Assembly: GCA_937919825.1 (NCBI GenBank)
Contig: CALFPA010000024.1
Span: 1 to 57,449, forward strand
DNA from: an uncultured Spartobacteria bacterium
GTDB taxonomy: Bacteria > Verrucomicrobiota > Verrucomicrobiia > Chthoniobacterales > Terrimicrobiaceae
Direction: 5' to 3'
DNA length: 57,449 nt
Shown: piece after piece, positions 33,780 through 45,151 of the stretch
How the letters are laid out: every line of letters begins with the position of its first letter
Position numbering within the stretch: position 1 is the first letter of the stretch
Made by a program: the position numbers and the translations under genes
Notes under the pieces: generated by a model
Database searches by the model: none
Told to the model about the DNA's origin: nothing
What the model saw: only the letters and a program-made list of their open reading frames with translations

Positions 33780-35185
33780 TTTTTAGAGATGGCGATGAGT
33801 GTGAAGTCGTCTTGTTTGGATTCTCGGCCGGTGAAGGCTTGGACATCCTCGGCCACATGTCGGAGGACAGCGACGGCGCCTTGAGCCGCGCCGGCTTCCA
33901 AGGCTTGGGCGAGGCGGTCGACTCCGTATTCCACGCCGTCGGCGTTCAGGGCCTCGGTGGCTCCGTCCGTGTAGAGCAGGATGCAATCTCCAGGCTCTAG
34001 GACGAGGCCTAAATCGGCGCAAACTCTATTAAAGACCTCCCCGCTGTCAATGCCGAGGGCCATGCCTTTGGGGCTGAGTGTTTCGACCTTGCGCGAGGCG
34101 GCGCGGTAGAGCAACGGCGCATCGTGGCCGGCCCGGGCGAGCACGAATTTTCCATCCGGGCCATCTAGGATCGCATAGGCCATGCTGATGAACATGTCCT
34201 CCTTGATATCGGGGTAAAGGAGGCTATTCACCCGACGCAGCACATCGCCCGGCATGGTGGCATCGAGGGCCTCGCGGCGGAGCACGCCACGGCACATGGC
34301 CATGATGAGAGAGGCTGGAACGCCTTTGCCGGAAACATCGGCGATCACGACAGCGAGGCGATCGGAGCCAAGGGGAATGAAATCGAAATAGTCGCCACTG
34401 AGTTGGCCGGCGGCGAGGCTCAGGCCGCTGATATCATATCCTGCAAAAACCGGATCCGCGTCGGGAAAGAGAACGCGCTGGATGTCGCGGGCGATCTCGA
34501 GGTCGCGGTCCAAGAGTTTTTTCTGTCCTGCGGCGAGGTAGATGGCCTCGTTGTAGAGGGCGAAGGCGCTTTGCTCCGCAATGGTGCGGAAGACGGCGAG
34601 GCTCTTGTCGTCGAAGGGGCGATTGCCGTGGCCTGCAAGGGCGAGCACGCCGAGGATTTTGTTTCGATAAACGAGCGGGCCGAATATCGCCGGGCACGAT
34701 ATATTTTTTCCAGTGTCGAACTGCGGGATGATGCGGACTTCGTTTGCGCGCCAGCAATCCGCGAGTGGACCGCGACTCTCGGGGCGAACGGGCTGAATGC
34801 CGAGCAGGCCTTGGAGCAAGCTGGGCGAGCCTTTGGTTTGAGCGAGGAGCTCGGCGGGCACTTCAAAAAATGCGGGGCAACCTTGGGAGAGATGGGATGG
34901 AGTGAGGCTGGTGCCTGCGTTGTTCGCTATGTAGAGCGCGCCGTGGTCGGCATTCACGATGCGCATCGCGCTTTCGACAATCAGCCGGTGGAGCTCCGAG
35001 CTGCGGACCCCCTCCGAAAAGGCGGCGCCGATCCCATGGAGAAAATCGAACACGCGTGTCTCCTCGGTCTGCAACTCCTTCAAACGGACGCGAAGGCGGT
35101 GGGAGCGGATTTGCGACCACAAAAGGTAGAGAGCGAATAGCGCGACGACGAGCGCCAGGGTCGTCAGATTGTATGCGGTCCACAT
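33776..35185 (-). CDS. Membrane-anchored GAF - SpoIIE (PP2C) serine phosphatase, RsbU-like
   Basis: Protein of 469 residues. One N-terminal membrane helix (LTTLALVVALFALYLLW) is followed by a short helix, a GAF-type sensor domain (about 45-215) and a PP2C/SpoIIE phosphatase domain (about 235-469). Metal-binding motifs are VVIADVSGKGVPASLIMA and CILLYTDGATEALN. Such enzymes dephosphorylate STAS antagonists in partner-switching pathways that release sigma factors or other targets. A STAS gene lies 60 bases upstream on the same strand, and grpE overlaps its 3' end. No anti-sigma kinase (RsbW type) or sigma gene is in the window. Confidence 0.9.
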   Translation of the reverse strand: MWTAYNLTTLALVVALFALYLLWSQIRSHRLRVRLKELQTEETRVFDFLHGIGAAFSEGVRSSELHRLIVESAMRIVNADHGALYIANNAGTSLTPSHLSQGCPAFFEVPAELLAQTKGSPSLLQGLLGIQPVRPESRGPLADCWRANEVRIIPQFDTGKNISCPAIFGPLVYRNKILGVLALAGHGNRPFDDKSLAVFRTIAEQSAFALYNEAIYLAAGQKKLLDRDLEIARDIQRVLFPDADPVFAGYDISGLSLAAGQLSGDYFDFIPLGSDRLAVVIADVSGKGVPASLIMAMCRGVLRREALDATMPGDVLRRVNSLLYPDIKEDMFISMAYAILDGPDGKFVLARAGHDAPLLYRAASRKVETLSPKGMALGIDSGEVFNRVCADLGLVLEPGDCILLYTDGATEALNADGVEYGVDRLAQALEAGAAQGAVAVLRHVAEDVQAFTGRESKQDDFTLIAISKK

Positions 35186-35245
35186 GTAGCTTTAGGAGGA
35201 GTGGACTTTCTGAAATAAAGCCCCACCAATCAAGAACGGACCGCT

Positions 35246-35749
35246 TTAAGCGTCGGTTGCCTCGGATTTCAGAAAATCAATCACATCCTGGAACCGCACG
35301 GCATTTCGGGGGTCTGCCTCGATCAGAGCTTCGTGGGCCTCGAGGATGTGCACTCGAGCCTCTTCGGAATCCTTCTCCGGGGCGGAATCGGGATTTTTTT
35401 TCAGAGAGGATGGTGCGGGGTCGGAGGGCTCCGGCTCCACCGAGAAGAGGTGGTCAAGGCCGAGGTTCTCAAGAAGCGAGAAATTACGGGGGTTCGCCCG
35501 CACGACGCGGAGAAGCCCGTTCTCGATTTCGCGGAGGCTGAAAGCCAAGGCGGCGAGTGTCCCCATGAAAGTCGAGTCCATGAGTTCGCAATTTTCGAGA
35601 TCGAGAATGAACTCCACATGCCCCTTGGCGATCATGCGGCGTGAAAATTCCTTGAGGCCTTGGCAATTTTCAAAAGTGCCCCGCCCATCGACCTGCATCC
35701 AGATGATCCCCGCGGCGCTCCCGACGCGAATGCTCGATGACTTGCTCAT
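35246..35749 (-). CDS. STAS-domain protein, anti-sigma antagonist-like, with C-terminal extension
   Basis: Protein of 167 residues. The STAS fold covers about residues 5-100, and Ser59 in ELMDSTFMGTLAAL matches the serine phosphorylated in SpoIIAA/RsbV. Unlike those 110-residue proteins it has an extra charged linker and a helical C-terminal segment (HILEAHEALIEADPRNAVRFQDVIDFLKSE). It is the likely substrate of the adjacent SpoIIE phosphatase. The partner kinase is not nearby. Confidence 0.87.
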   Translation of the reverse strand: MSKSSSIRVGSAAGIIWMQVDGRGTFENCQGLKEFSRRMIAKGHVEFILDLENCELMDSTFMGTLAALAFSLREIENGLLRVVRANPRNFSLLENLGLDHLFSVEPEPSDPAPSSLKKNPDSAPEKDSEEARVHILEAHEALIEADPRNAVRFQDVIDFLKSEATDA

Positions 35750-35797
35750 GAAATCCTGAAAAAACCTAAAATCACGCGTCCCTTGTTAAGTCAACCC

Positions 35798-36331
35798 CTA
35801 GCGCCACATCGAAGACTGGCGGAGCCCCACGATGCGGCCATTCACGATCAGCAAAGCTCTCCAAGCGGAGACGAGGCCGTTTTCCAAAAAATCATCACCC
35901 GTGACTTGAAAGGTCGAGCGGTGAGAGCCGCGCGCGGCGGGATAGTAGCGCTCTTGGGCCATCACATAATTGCCGAGCCCGGCCTGGCGGTATTCCAAGC
36001 GAAGCGTGACATCTGAATCACTGGAGGTCCTCCAAAAGAAAGTAAAATACGATCCGTGGCGCTTGGAGACTTCGAGGCTGTCAACGGCTCCCCATGTCCG
36101 GCGCTCGCGCTCAAAATCAATCACCCCGCCCGTTCTTCCTTCCGGCGTGCGCTGTTCGACCAAATAGGGATCGAAGACCGAGGTGAGGATTTTCCGGAAT
36201 TGGTAGGCGTCGTCGAGTTCGAGAGGGAGGACATTGGCCTTGTCCAAGCGCGTGGCAGGACCTTCCGGAGTGGCACAACCCGCCAGCGCGACGGCAAACA
36301 CCGCACACAGCAGGAAAAACGGACGAATCAT
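35798..36331 (-). CDS. Lipoprotein of unknown function
   Basis: Protein of 177 residues with a lipoprotein signal (FFLLCAVFAVALAGC; lipobox LAGC, Cys19). The mature part is mixed alpha/beta with no named domain; it includes DFERERRTWGAVDSLEV and TLRLEYRQAGLGNYVMAQE. It probably sits in the periplasm. It is the first gene of the minus-strand block in this region, 48 bases downstream of the STAS stop in genome order but upstream of it in transcription order. Co-transcription with the STAS gene is possible. Confidence 0.7.
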   Translation of the reverse strand: MIRPFFLLCAVFAVALAGCATPEGPATRLDKANVLPLELDDAYQFRKILTSVFDPYLVEQRTPEGRTGGVIDFERERRTWGAVDSLEVSKRHGSYFTFFWRTSSDSDVTLRLEYRQAGLGNYVMAQERYYPAARGSHRSTFQVTGDDFLENGLVSAWRALLIVNGRIVGLRQSSMWR

Positions 36332-36462
36332 GGATGGCCATGAAAGCGAGTTTGGCGGGCGGTGTCAATTTTCAGGGCCTGATTTTATCTCGCATTGCAA
36401 GACCGGTGGGCGAGACCGGGAATTCCCTTTTCTTTTCCGAAGGGATGGAATTATTTGGCGCC

Positions 36463-36825
36463 ATGGATTTCCTCCAAATTATTCTCCAAGTCTTCGTAGG
36501 CCTCGGGATTTTGAATGTGTGGCTCATCCGCGCCAACTGGTCCACTGGATACCGAGGCGGAGACGCCAAGAATTTGAAAGAGGAGTTTGCCACCTATGGC
36601 CTACCGACTTGGTTTTTTTATTTGGTGGGCGCGCTCAAAATTACCTTCGCGCTCGCTTTGATTGCCGGCGTGTGGATTCCGATCCTGACACTACCCGCCG
36701 CGCTGGGAATGGCCGTTCTGATGGCGGGGGCTTTTGTGATGCACTTGAAGGTCAAGGATTCGTTCAATAAGGCCTGGCCATCGCTGACGGTGCTCGCTCT
36801 CTGCTTGGCGATCGCGGCCCTGTAG
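36463..36825 (+). CDS. DoxX-like membrane protein 1
   Basis: Four-helix membrane protein of about 120 residues of the DoxX-like group. Helices are seen at IILQVFVGLGILNVWLI, WFFYLVGALKITFALALIAGVW and ILTLPAALGMAVLMAGAFVM, plus a C-terminal one. The start is uncertain: ATG at 36463 (MDFLQ) puts the first helix at the N-terminus, ATG at 36445 adds six residues. It ends 9 bases from the stop of a second DoxX-like gene on the other strand. The two share EF.xYG...GALKI/GFLQI...LAGxWxP. The physiological role of this family is mostly unknown. Confidence 0.72.
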   Translation: MDFLQIILQVFVGLGILNVWLIRANWSTGYRGGDAKNLKEEFATYGLPTWFFYLVGALKITFALALIAGVWIPILTLPAALGMAVLMAGAFVMHLKVKDSFNKAWPSLTVLALCLAIAAL

Positions 36826-36834
36826 AGTGCGAAC

Positions 36835-37206
36835 CTAAGAGGTGAAGAGCGCCAGATAGGTATTCACAAAAAAGTAGAAGATCGCCGGCGTGGTCTTCAA
36901 CAAGCTATCGCGGATTCTGATCCGCACCAAGATGGCTACGAGCATCATCAAGGCGAGGCCCCCCGCGCTGCCTTTTCCTAGCCAGGGAAGCCACATGCCC
37001 GCGAGGAGCCCGAGCGATCCGCAGATTTGTAGGAACCCGATCAGGCGGCGTTCCCGAGAAAATCCATAGCGCACAAATTCATCCCGCAAATGCCGGGAGG
37101 TAAAACATCCCGTCCCATAAACGAGGAACGAGAGAGCCGAAAAGATAATGATCGCTTCTTTCAATTTGCGAACACTAGGCAGCGAACCCTCCACCTCCAA
37201 AAACAT
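36835..37206 (-). CDS. DoxX-like membrane protein 2
   Basis: Membrane protein of 123 residues with four predicted helices (AIIIFSALSFLVYGTGC, GFLQICGSLGLLAGMWLPWLG, ALMMLVAILVRI, IFYFFVNTYLALF). The loop LRDEFVRYGFSRERR matches LKEEFATYGLPTWFF in the convergent gene. The start at 37206 is preferred to an upstream ATG at 37239. It is tail-to-tail with its relative, and no terminator is seen in the 9-base gap. Confidence 0.72.
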   Translation of the reverse strand: MFLEVEGSLPSVRKLKEAIIIFSALSFLVYGTGCFTSRHLRDEFVRYGFSRERRLIGFLQICGSLGLLAGMWLPWLGKGSAGGLALMMLVAILVRIRIRDSLLKTTPAIFYFFVNTYLALFTS

Positions 37207-37426
37207 TCTGCATCTGTTCCGCAACGGAGCAGGCTGCAAAAATTAAAATTTTCTAAACCGCCAAATCCAGCGAGAGGTCGGTCAAATCACGAATCCGCCT
37301 GCCCGGTTGCCAGAAGGAGGGAGGGAACATTATCCAAAGGCATCAACATGGTGATTCTGGAGTCCAGCTTGACCTTGAGCTGGGACGCTGAAATCGCGGC
37401 ATCAATGATTTTTGGTGGCGGATTTA

Positions 37427-39991
37427 TCACGCCTCGGTCTTGCCTTCTTCGGCTTCCTCCTCGTCGCTGATGACGGGGGCGATGCCTTGGAGGACTTCGC
37501 CGGCGCGGAGGTCGATGAGTTTCACGCCTTGGGCGTTTCGGCCGGTTTCGCGGATTTCCTTGATGCGGGTGCGGACCATTTTGCCTTTGTTCGTGATCAA
37601 CATAAGCTCGTCTTCGTCGCGGACGGTGAGAGCACCGGCGACGCCGCCGGTTTTTTTGTTGGTCTTCATCGTGATGATGCCTTTTCCGCCGCGGCCTTGG
37701 AGTCGGTATTCCTCGAAGCTGGTGCGCTTGCCGATGCCTTCTTCGCCGGCGACGAGGAGTTGGCAGTCTTTATTCACGATGGCGGCGCCGACAATGTAGT
37801 CGCCTTTGTTGGGACGGATGCCCCAAACGCCGACGGTGTTTCGGCCTTGGTCGCGGAGTTCCTCTTCGGAGAAACGGATGCTCATGCCTTCGTGGGTGAT
37901 CAAAACAATCTCGTCGTGGCCGGTGGTGAGCTTGCAATCGATGAGGCGGTCATCTTCCTCGATCTGGATGGCGATGATGCCGCCTTTGCGGATGTTTTTA
38001 AAATCGTTGAGGTTCGATTTTTTGACGATGCCGCTGCGGGTGGCGAAGAGGATGTGGAGGTTTTCGTTCCAGGTTTCCTCGGGGGTTTTCTGGCCTTGGA
38101 TGCGGATGGTGGAGGCGATTTTCTCGTCCTGCTTGAGCTCGAGGAGATTCGCGATCGAGCGGCCTTTGCTGGCGCGGGAGCCTTCGGGAATCTCGAACAC
38201 GCGCTCGACATAGCAACGGCCCATGGTGGTGAAGAACATGAGGTAGTCGTGCGTTGTGGCGGTGAAGAGATATTCGACGAAGTCGCTATCCTCTTCCTTC
38301 TCGGACTCGCGGGCGGTCATGCCGATCACGCCTTTGCCACCGCGTTTCTGGGCGCGGAAGGAGCTGACGAGCGTGCGCTTGATGAAGCCGTTGTGGGTGA
38401 GGGTGACGATGACGCTGTCGTTGGCGATGAGATCCTCGATGGCGATGTCGCCTTCGGCAGGCACGATCTGGGTGCGGCGCGGTGTGGCGAATTTTTCCTG
38501 CAGGGCGCGGAGTTCGTTTTTGATGATGGTGAGAACGCGCTTCTCGCGGGCGATGATGTCGAGGAGGTCTTTGATCGTGGCGATGAGCTCGTCGTATTCC
38601 TTCTTGATGCTGTCGCGCTCGAGGCCGGTGAGTTGGTAGAGGCGAAGATCGACGATGTGGCCGACCTGCTTTTCCGTGAATTTGTATTTGCCATCCACGA
38701 TGCGGGCTTCGCTGCGAATGAGAATGCCGAGTTTTTCAACGGTCTTCTGTGGCCAGGAGAGGGCGAGGAGTTTATTCTTCGCGTCGTCGCGGTCAGCCGA
38801 GTTTTTGATGATCTTGATGAAGTCATCAATGTTGGCGAGGGCGATGAGGTAGCCTTCGAGTTTCTCGGCCTCGACTTCGGCTTGGTTGAGGAGGAAGCGG
38901 GTGCGGCGGAGGATGACCTCGCGGCGGTGCTCGATGTAGCAGTTGATGGCTTCTTTGAGCGAGAGGAGCTTTGGCTTGCCGCGGTCGATCGCCAGCATAT
39001 TCACGCTGAACGAGGACTCGATGGCGGTGTGCTTGAAGAGATTGTTGATGATGACCTTTGGGTTGCCATCACGCTTCAACTCGATGACCACGCGGGTGTC
39101 CTCGGCGCTCTCGTCACGCACATCGCTGATGCCGGTGAGAACTTTTTCATTCACGAGATCGGCGATTCGTTTGACGAGTTCCGCGCGGTTCACATTGTAG
39201 GGAATCTCGGTGACGATGATGCTCTCGCGTCCGCCTTTTCCTTCTTCGACGGCCACGCGACCGCGCACGCGCACTTGGCCGCGACCGGTCTCGAAATACT
39301 GGCGGATGCCAGCGCTGCCTTGAATCAAGCAACCTGTGGGAAAATCCGGGCCGGTGATGTGAACCATGAGGCCTTCGATGGTGATGTCGGGATCATCGAT
39401 CTGGGCGCAGATGCCGTTGATGCATTCGCCGAGATTGTGCGGGGCGATATTCGTGGCCATGCCGACGGCGATGCCAGTGCCGCCATTGACGAGGAGGTTT
39501 GGGAAGGCTGCTGGAAAGACGGTGGGCTCGGACTCGGTCTCGTCGTAGTTCGGCACAAAATCGACGGTGCCTTTGTCCATATCGGTCATCAGCACCGCGC
39601 CGAGATGATGGAGCCGTGCCTCGGTGTAACGCATGGAGGCGGGTGGATCTCCTTCGACGGAGCCGAAGTTGCCTTGGCCGTCGATGAGTTGTTCGCGCAT
39701 GGCCCAGTGCTGCGCCATGTGAACGAGGGTCGGGTAGATCGCTTGGTCGCCGTGCGGATGGTATTTACCCATCGTCTCGCCCACGATCCTCGCGCACTTG
39801 AGGTGTTTGCGGTTCGGTTGCACGCCGAGTTCGTTCATCGCATAGAGAATGCGGCGTTGGGAGGGTTTGAGTCCGTCGCGCGCATCCGGCAAGGCACGGG
39901 AGATGATAACCGACATCGAATAGTCGAGGAACGACTTCGACATTTCGTCGGCCACATTTACAGGATCTACTTTTTCGTTTTGCGTATACAT
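37427..39991 (-). CDS. gyrA: DNA gyrase subunit A
   Basis: Subunit of the enzyme that adds negative supercoils. The protein has 854 residues. The active-site Tyr122 in [10 protein letters not shown] keeps E. coli numbering. The GyrA box QKRGGKG in the C-terminal domain shows gyrase rather than topoisomerase IV. In the quinolone pocket [13 protein letters not shown], Gln83 and Pro87 replace the Ser83 and Asp87 that anchor the drug in E. coli. The acidic tail is [12 protein letters not shown]. The gene follows the PIN toxin after 18 bases and so is likely transcribed with gyrB and the toxin-antitoxin pair. Confidence 0.97.
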   Translation of the reverse strand: MYTQNEKVDPVNVADEMSKSFLDYSMSVIISRALPDARDGLKPSQRRILYAMNELGVQPNRKHLKCARIVGETMGKYHPHGDQAIYPTLVHMAQHWAMREQLIDGQGNFGSVEGDPPASMRYTEARLHHLGAVLMTDMDKGTVDFVPNYDETESEPTVFPAAFPNLLVNGGTGIAVGMATNIAPHNLGECINGICAQIDDPDITIEGLMVHITGPDFPTGCLIQGSAGIRQYFETGRGQVRVRGRVAVEEGKGGRESIIVTEIPYNVNRAELVKRIADLVNEKVLTGISDVRDESAEDTRVVIELKRDGNPKVIINNLFKHTAIESSFSVNMLAIDRGKPKLLSLKEAINCYIEHRREVILRRTRFLLNQAEVEAEKLEGYLIALANIDDFIKIIKNSADRDDAKNKLLALSWPQKTVEKLGILIRSEARIVDGKYKFTEKQVGHIVDLRLYQLTGLERDSIKKEYDELIATIKDLLDIIAREKRVLTIIKNELRALQEKFATPRRTQIVPAEGDIAIEDLIANDSVIVTLTHNGFIKRTLVSSFRAQKRGGKGVIGMTARESEKEEDSDFVEYLFTATTHDYLMFFTTMGRCYVERVFEIPEGSRASKGRSIANLLELKQDEKIASTIRIQGQKTPEETWNENLHILFATRSGIVKKSNLNDFKNIRKGGIIAIQIEEDDRLIDCKLTTGHDEIVLITHEGMSIRFSEEELRDQGRNTVGVWGIRPNKGDYIVGAAIVNKDCQLLVAGEEGIGKRTSFEEYRLQGRGGKGIITMKTNKKTGGVAGALTVRDEDELMLITNKGKMVRTRIKEIRETGRNAQGVKLIDLRAGEVLQGIAPVISDEEEAEEGKTEA

Positions 39992-40009
39992 GGGCTAAGA
40001 GAGGTGAGG

Positions 40010-40444
40010 TTAGGAGGGAAGGGCTTCGGGGAAAATCGGAATGCCGAGTTTGGTGGCGGCGGCGCGCATGCGGGAGTCGGTGGCGCAGAGGGGAAATTCC
40101 TGGGAAATGTCGCAGGCTGCGAGGTGGATGGCGTCGAGGGTTCTGAGAGCGACAGCGGGATGACAAAATTCAATGAAGGATCGCGCCTTGGAATAAACAG
40201 GCGAATCCAAAGGAAGGATGACGATCTGTTCGTCCGCGAGTTTGTGCTGGAAAATTTGTCTGGCGACGAGGCGTTGCTTCTCACTGATGGATTTGGAGCG
40301 GACCTTTGAGAGGAGTGCCGATCCAACCTCCACCAGAGAAAGTTCGGAGGTATGTAGCACGATCTCTGCAAGCGAATCCTGAAAGAAATCACTGAGTTCC
40401 TCTTTAACCAGCAGTTTCACGATGATCGCGCTGTCTATATACAT
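40010..40444 (-). CDS. PIN-domain toxin, VapC-like
   Basis: Predicted Mg-dependent RNase of 144 residues. Acidic active-site residues are Asp4 (MYIDSAIIVKLL), Glu39 (SLVEV), Asp104 (RTLDAIHLA) and Asp123 (ATDSRM). The start is set at 40444, where the antitoxin stop and this start share a base (TAATG), a typical toxin-antitoxin coupling. The pair lies between gyrB and gyrA on the same strand. Substrates of relatives are tRNA or rRNA; here unknown. Confidence 0.9.
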   Translation of the reverse strand: MYIDSAIIVKLLVKEELSDFFQDSLAEIVLHTSELSLVEVGSALLSKVRSKSISEKQRLVARQIFQHKLADEQIVILPLDSPVYSKARSFIEFCHPAVALRTLDAIHLAACDISQEFPLCATDSRMRAAATKLGIPIFPEALPS

Positions 40445-40776
40445 TACCAACCTCTGGAATCGCGGTCCTCGCGAATGATTTCCTCGGCGGTGGGACCGCC
40501 GCGCCACGGGGGCATTTTGGCCAGATGCTCTCTGGTTCCCGTGAAAGGCTTGCCGCGTTTTTTGGGCAGTGAGGGGGAAAGGAATGCCTTGGGCTTGCCT
40601 CCACTGGTGATCGTTATCTCGCGACCGCTTGCAACCAAGTCGAGCAGCGCGGAGAGATGCGCTTTGGCGGAGCGGACACTGATCGTCGATCCAATCCCGG
40701 GCAGCACGGCGATTTCCTGCAGGACCGGAGAGGATTTCTCGTTGAGTCCGTCGAAATAGCTGATGGATTTTTTCAT
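40444..40776 (-). CDS. Phd/YefM-type antitoxin
   Basis: Protein of 110 residues. The Phd fold is seen in TISVRSAKAHLSALLDLVASGREITITSGGKPKAFLSP (about 31-68). The C-terminus with PTAEEIIREDRDSRGW is the part expected to block the toxin. The first 30 residues are an unusual extension. It probably also represses its own promoter: 10-base direct repeats lie 9 bases upstream of the start. Confidence 0.86.
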   Translation of the reverse strand: MKKSISYFDGLNEKSSPVLQEIAVLPGIGSTISVRSAKAHLSALLDLVASGREITITSGGKPKAFLSPSLPKKRGKPFTGTREHLAKMPPWRGGPTAEEIIREDRDSRGW

Positions 40777-40784
40777 GACTCAAT

Positions 40785-40802
40785 GTAGTCACGCGTAGTC
40801 AC
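40785..40802 (-). promoter_or_regulatory. Direct-repeat operator candidate of the toxin-antitoxin pair
   Basis: GTAGTCAC occurs twice (40785-40792 and 40795-40802), ten bases apart, one helical turn, right upstream of the antitoxin start. This is a natural place for autorepression by the antitoxin. Confidence 0.4.
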
Positions 40803-40832
40803 AGGGTCAAATTTTGTTGCTGTTTTTTCGAT

Positions 40833-40850
40833 GGCAGGCGGGACGCCAGC
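40833..40850. repeat. GC-rich motif with GGCGGGACGCC core, copy 2
   Basis: GGCAGGCGGGACGCCAGC lies in the 86-base gap between gyrB and the antitoxin, 12 bases after the gyrB stop. It shares 11 bases with 2068-2078. The arms GGC/GCC can pair weakly. Confidence 0.3.
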
Positions 40851-40862
40851 GCTATGTGTCGG

Positions 40863-43514
<2,652 letters not shown>

Positions 43515-43606
43515 TTAATGAAACGCGAAAGAGAGGTAAATAAATTTCAGTAATTTTCTGGCCTTTTCCAGAAGATGTAGTGATTGGGTGAGGCACCACC
43601 CACAAG

Positions 43607-45148
43607 ATGTTGGATAAAACCCGTCGCCACAGAAAAATCCTATTCCTGCTCGGTCGAGGGGCTCTTATGGCCATGATTGGCTGGCTCGCGCTCGGCGCAT
43701 TCACTTGGAACCAAGAGGCGGTTTTTTATGGAGGCGAGGTGTATTTTACCGATGGCGACTGCTACTCGCGCATGACTCGGGTGCGGATGATCGAGGAGGA
43801 GGGGCTGCGCTCGATTCGCTCACATACATGGGAGAATTTCCCGCAAGGAACGGCGCCGCACACAACAATGCCTCTGGACGCCTTAATCGCGGGGATGTCC
43901 GCCGCACTCGCGCCATTCACCGCGCGTCATCTCGAACTCGCAGGCGCTTGGATCTCTCCGGCGCTGGGAGTCGCAACGGTGTTTTTTCTGATGATCTGGG
44001 GGCTCGGTGTGAAATTGCCGCATTGGTGGGCTATGGGCTTGATGGCCGCCGTGTCACCGATTTTGGCGCATGGATTCGAGCTGGGTCGGCCTGACCACCA
44101 ATCGCTTCTGCTGCTGTTGATCGCCGTGGCGCTGGCGGCGGAGGTGGGGATTTGGAGAAAAAACGAAACGCCATGGAGCTATGTCTCTGCGGCGTCTTGG
44201 GGACTGGCGCTGTGGGTTTCGCTGTTCGAGCCGGCGGTTTTGCTCGGTGCGGTGCTCGCGGCGAGGGTCGTCGCGAGACGGCTCCGCATCGGCCTGAGGC
44301 CGCTGGGGGTATTTTTGGGAATTCTCGCGCTGGCCTTGGTCATCGACGGCTGGCGCGCTGCGGGATTCCACGAGGCCTTCGGACGCTGGGCGCTGAATAT
44401 CGGTGAACTTCGCAGCGCCGGCTGGAGTGTGATTTTTTCGTGGTGCGGTTGGCTGGTGGTCCCCGCAACCGCGATTCTCGCCTGGCGGGCCGTTCGCAAT
44501 GGCGGCGCCGTGGGTGGCCTGTTCGCGGCTTTGCTCGTTCTGCTCATGGCGCTGTGTCTCTGGCATTCGCGTTGGGGGTATTTTTTGGCACTGATTTTCG
44601 CCATGTCGCTTCCTTGGGTGCTGACGACATTCCGCTGGCGCTGGGTGGCAGCCGCGATCCTGCTGATTTCGCTATGGCCGGTGGCGGCGGAGTGGGAGGG
44701 GATGCTGTATCCGCGAGGAGAGGCATTCCAGGCGCGGATCGAAAAAATGGCGGACGCCGTGGCCTTACGCGAGGCCGCGCTTGCCATCCAAAACCTCCCC
44801 GAGGGCGGCGTGCTCGCGCCGTGGTGGTTTTGCCCGGCGATCGTGTGGTGGAGCGGCCAGCCGTGCATCGGCGGGAGTTCGCATCAAAGCCTCCCTGGGA
44901 TCGTGGACTCGGGCCGGTATTATTTGGCTTCTGATGACGCCGCCGCCCGCGAAATTCTGAGTCAGCGCAAAGTCTGCTATGTCTTCGCCTACGAGCCGGA
45001 GCGGGTCATTTCGAACTCCGAGCAAATTCTCGGAGAAAAATCCAACGGCAGCACTCTTGCGAAACGGCTCTACAAAACCTCCCCGCCGCCTGCGCTGGAG
45101 CCGTTATTACAGAATCGCTTCTTTCGAGTTTACCGAGTTGCCGATTAA
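43607..45148 (+). CDS. STT3/PglB-like GT-C membrane protein
   Basis: Protein of 513 residues with a dozen or so membrane helices and a C-terminal soluble tail. The first loop, VYFTDGDCYSRMTRVRMIEEEG, resembles the DxD loop of oligosaccharyltransferases. The second acidic motif is seen in HGFELGRPDHQ. The soluble part has APWWFCPAIVWWSGQPCIGGSSHQ, in the place of the WWDYG motif. So it may attach a lipid-linked glycan to protein or another acceptor, but the diagnostic WWDYG itself is absent. A hairpin TGGGTG/CACCCA (43585-43602) ends just before the start codon. It diverges from gyrB and converges on the aldehyde dehydrogenase. Confidence 0.6.
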   Translation: MLDKTRRHRKILFLLGRGALMAMIGWLALGAFTWNQEAVFYGGEVYFTDGDCYSRMTRVRMIEEEGLRSIRSHTWENFPQGTAPHTTMPLDALIAGMSAALAPFTARHLELAGAWISPALGVATVFFLMIWGLGVKLPHWWAMGLMAAVSPILAHGFELGRPDHQSLLLLLIAVALAAEVGIWRKNETPWSYVSAASWGLALWVSLFEPAVLLGAVLAARVVARRLRIGLRPLGVFLGILALALVIDGWRAAGFHEAFGRWALNIGELRSAGWSVIFSWCGWLVVPATAILAWRAVRNGGAVGGLFAALLVLLMALCLWHSRWGYFLALIFAMSLPWVLTTFRWRWVAAAILLISLWPVAAEWEGMLYPRGEAFQARIEKMADAVALREAALAIQNLPEGGVLAPWWFCPAIVWWSGQPCIGGSSHQSLPGIVDSGRYYLASDDAAAREILSQRKVCYVFAYEPERVISNSEQILGEKSNGSTLAKRLYKTSPPPALEPLLQNRFFRVYRVAD

Positions 45149-45151
45149 GAA

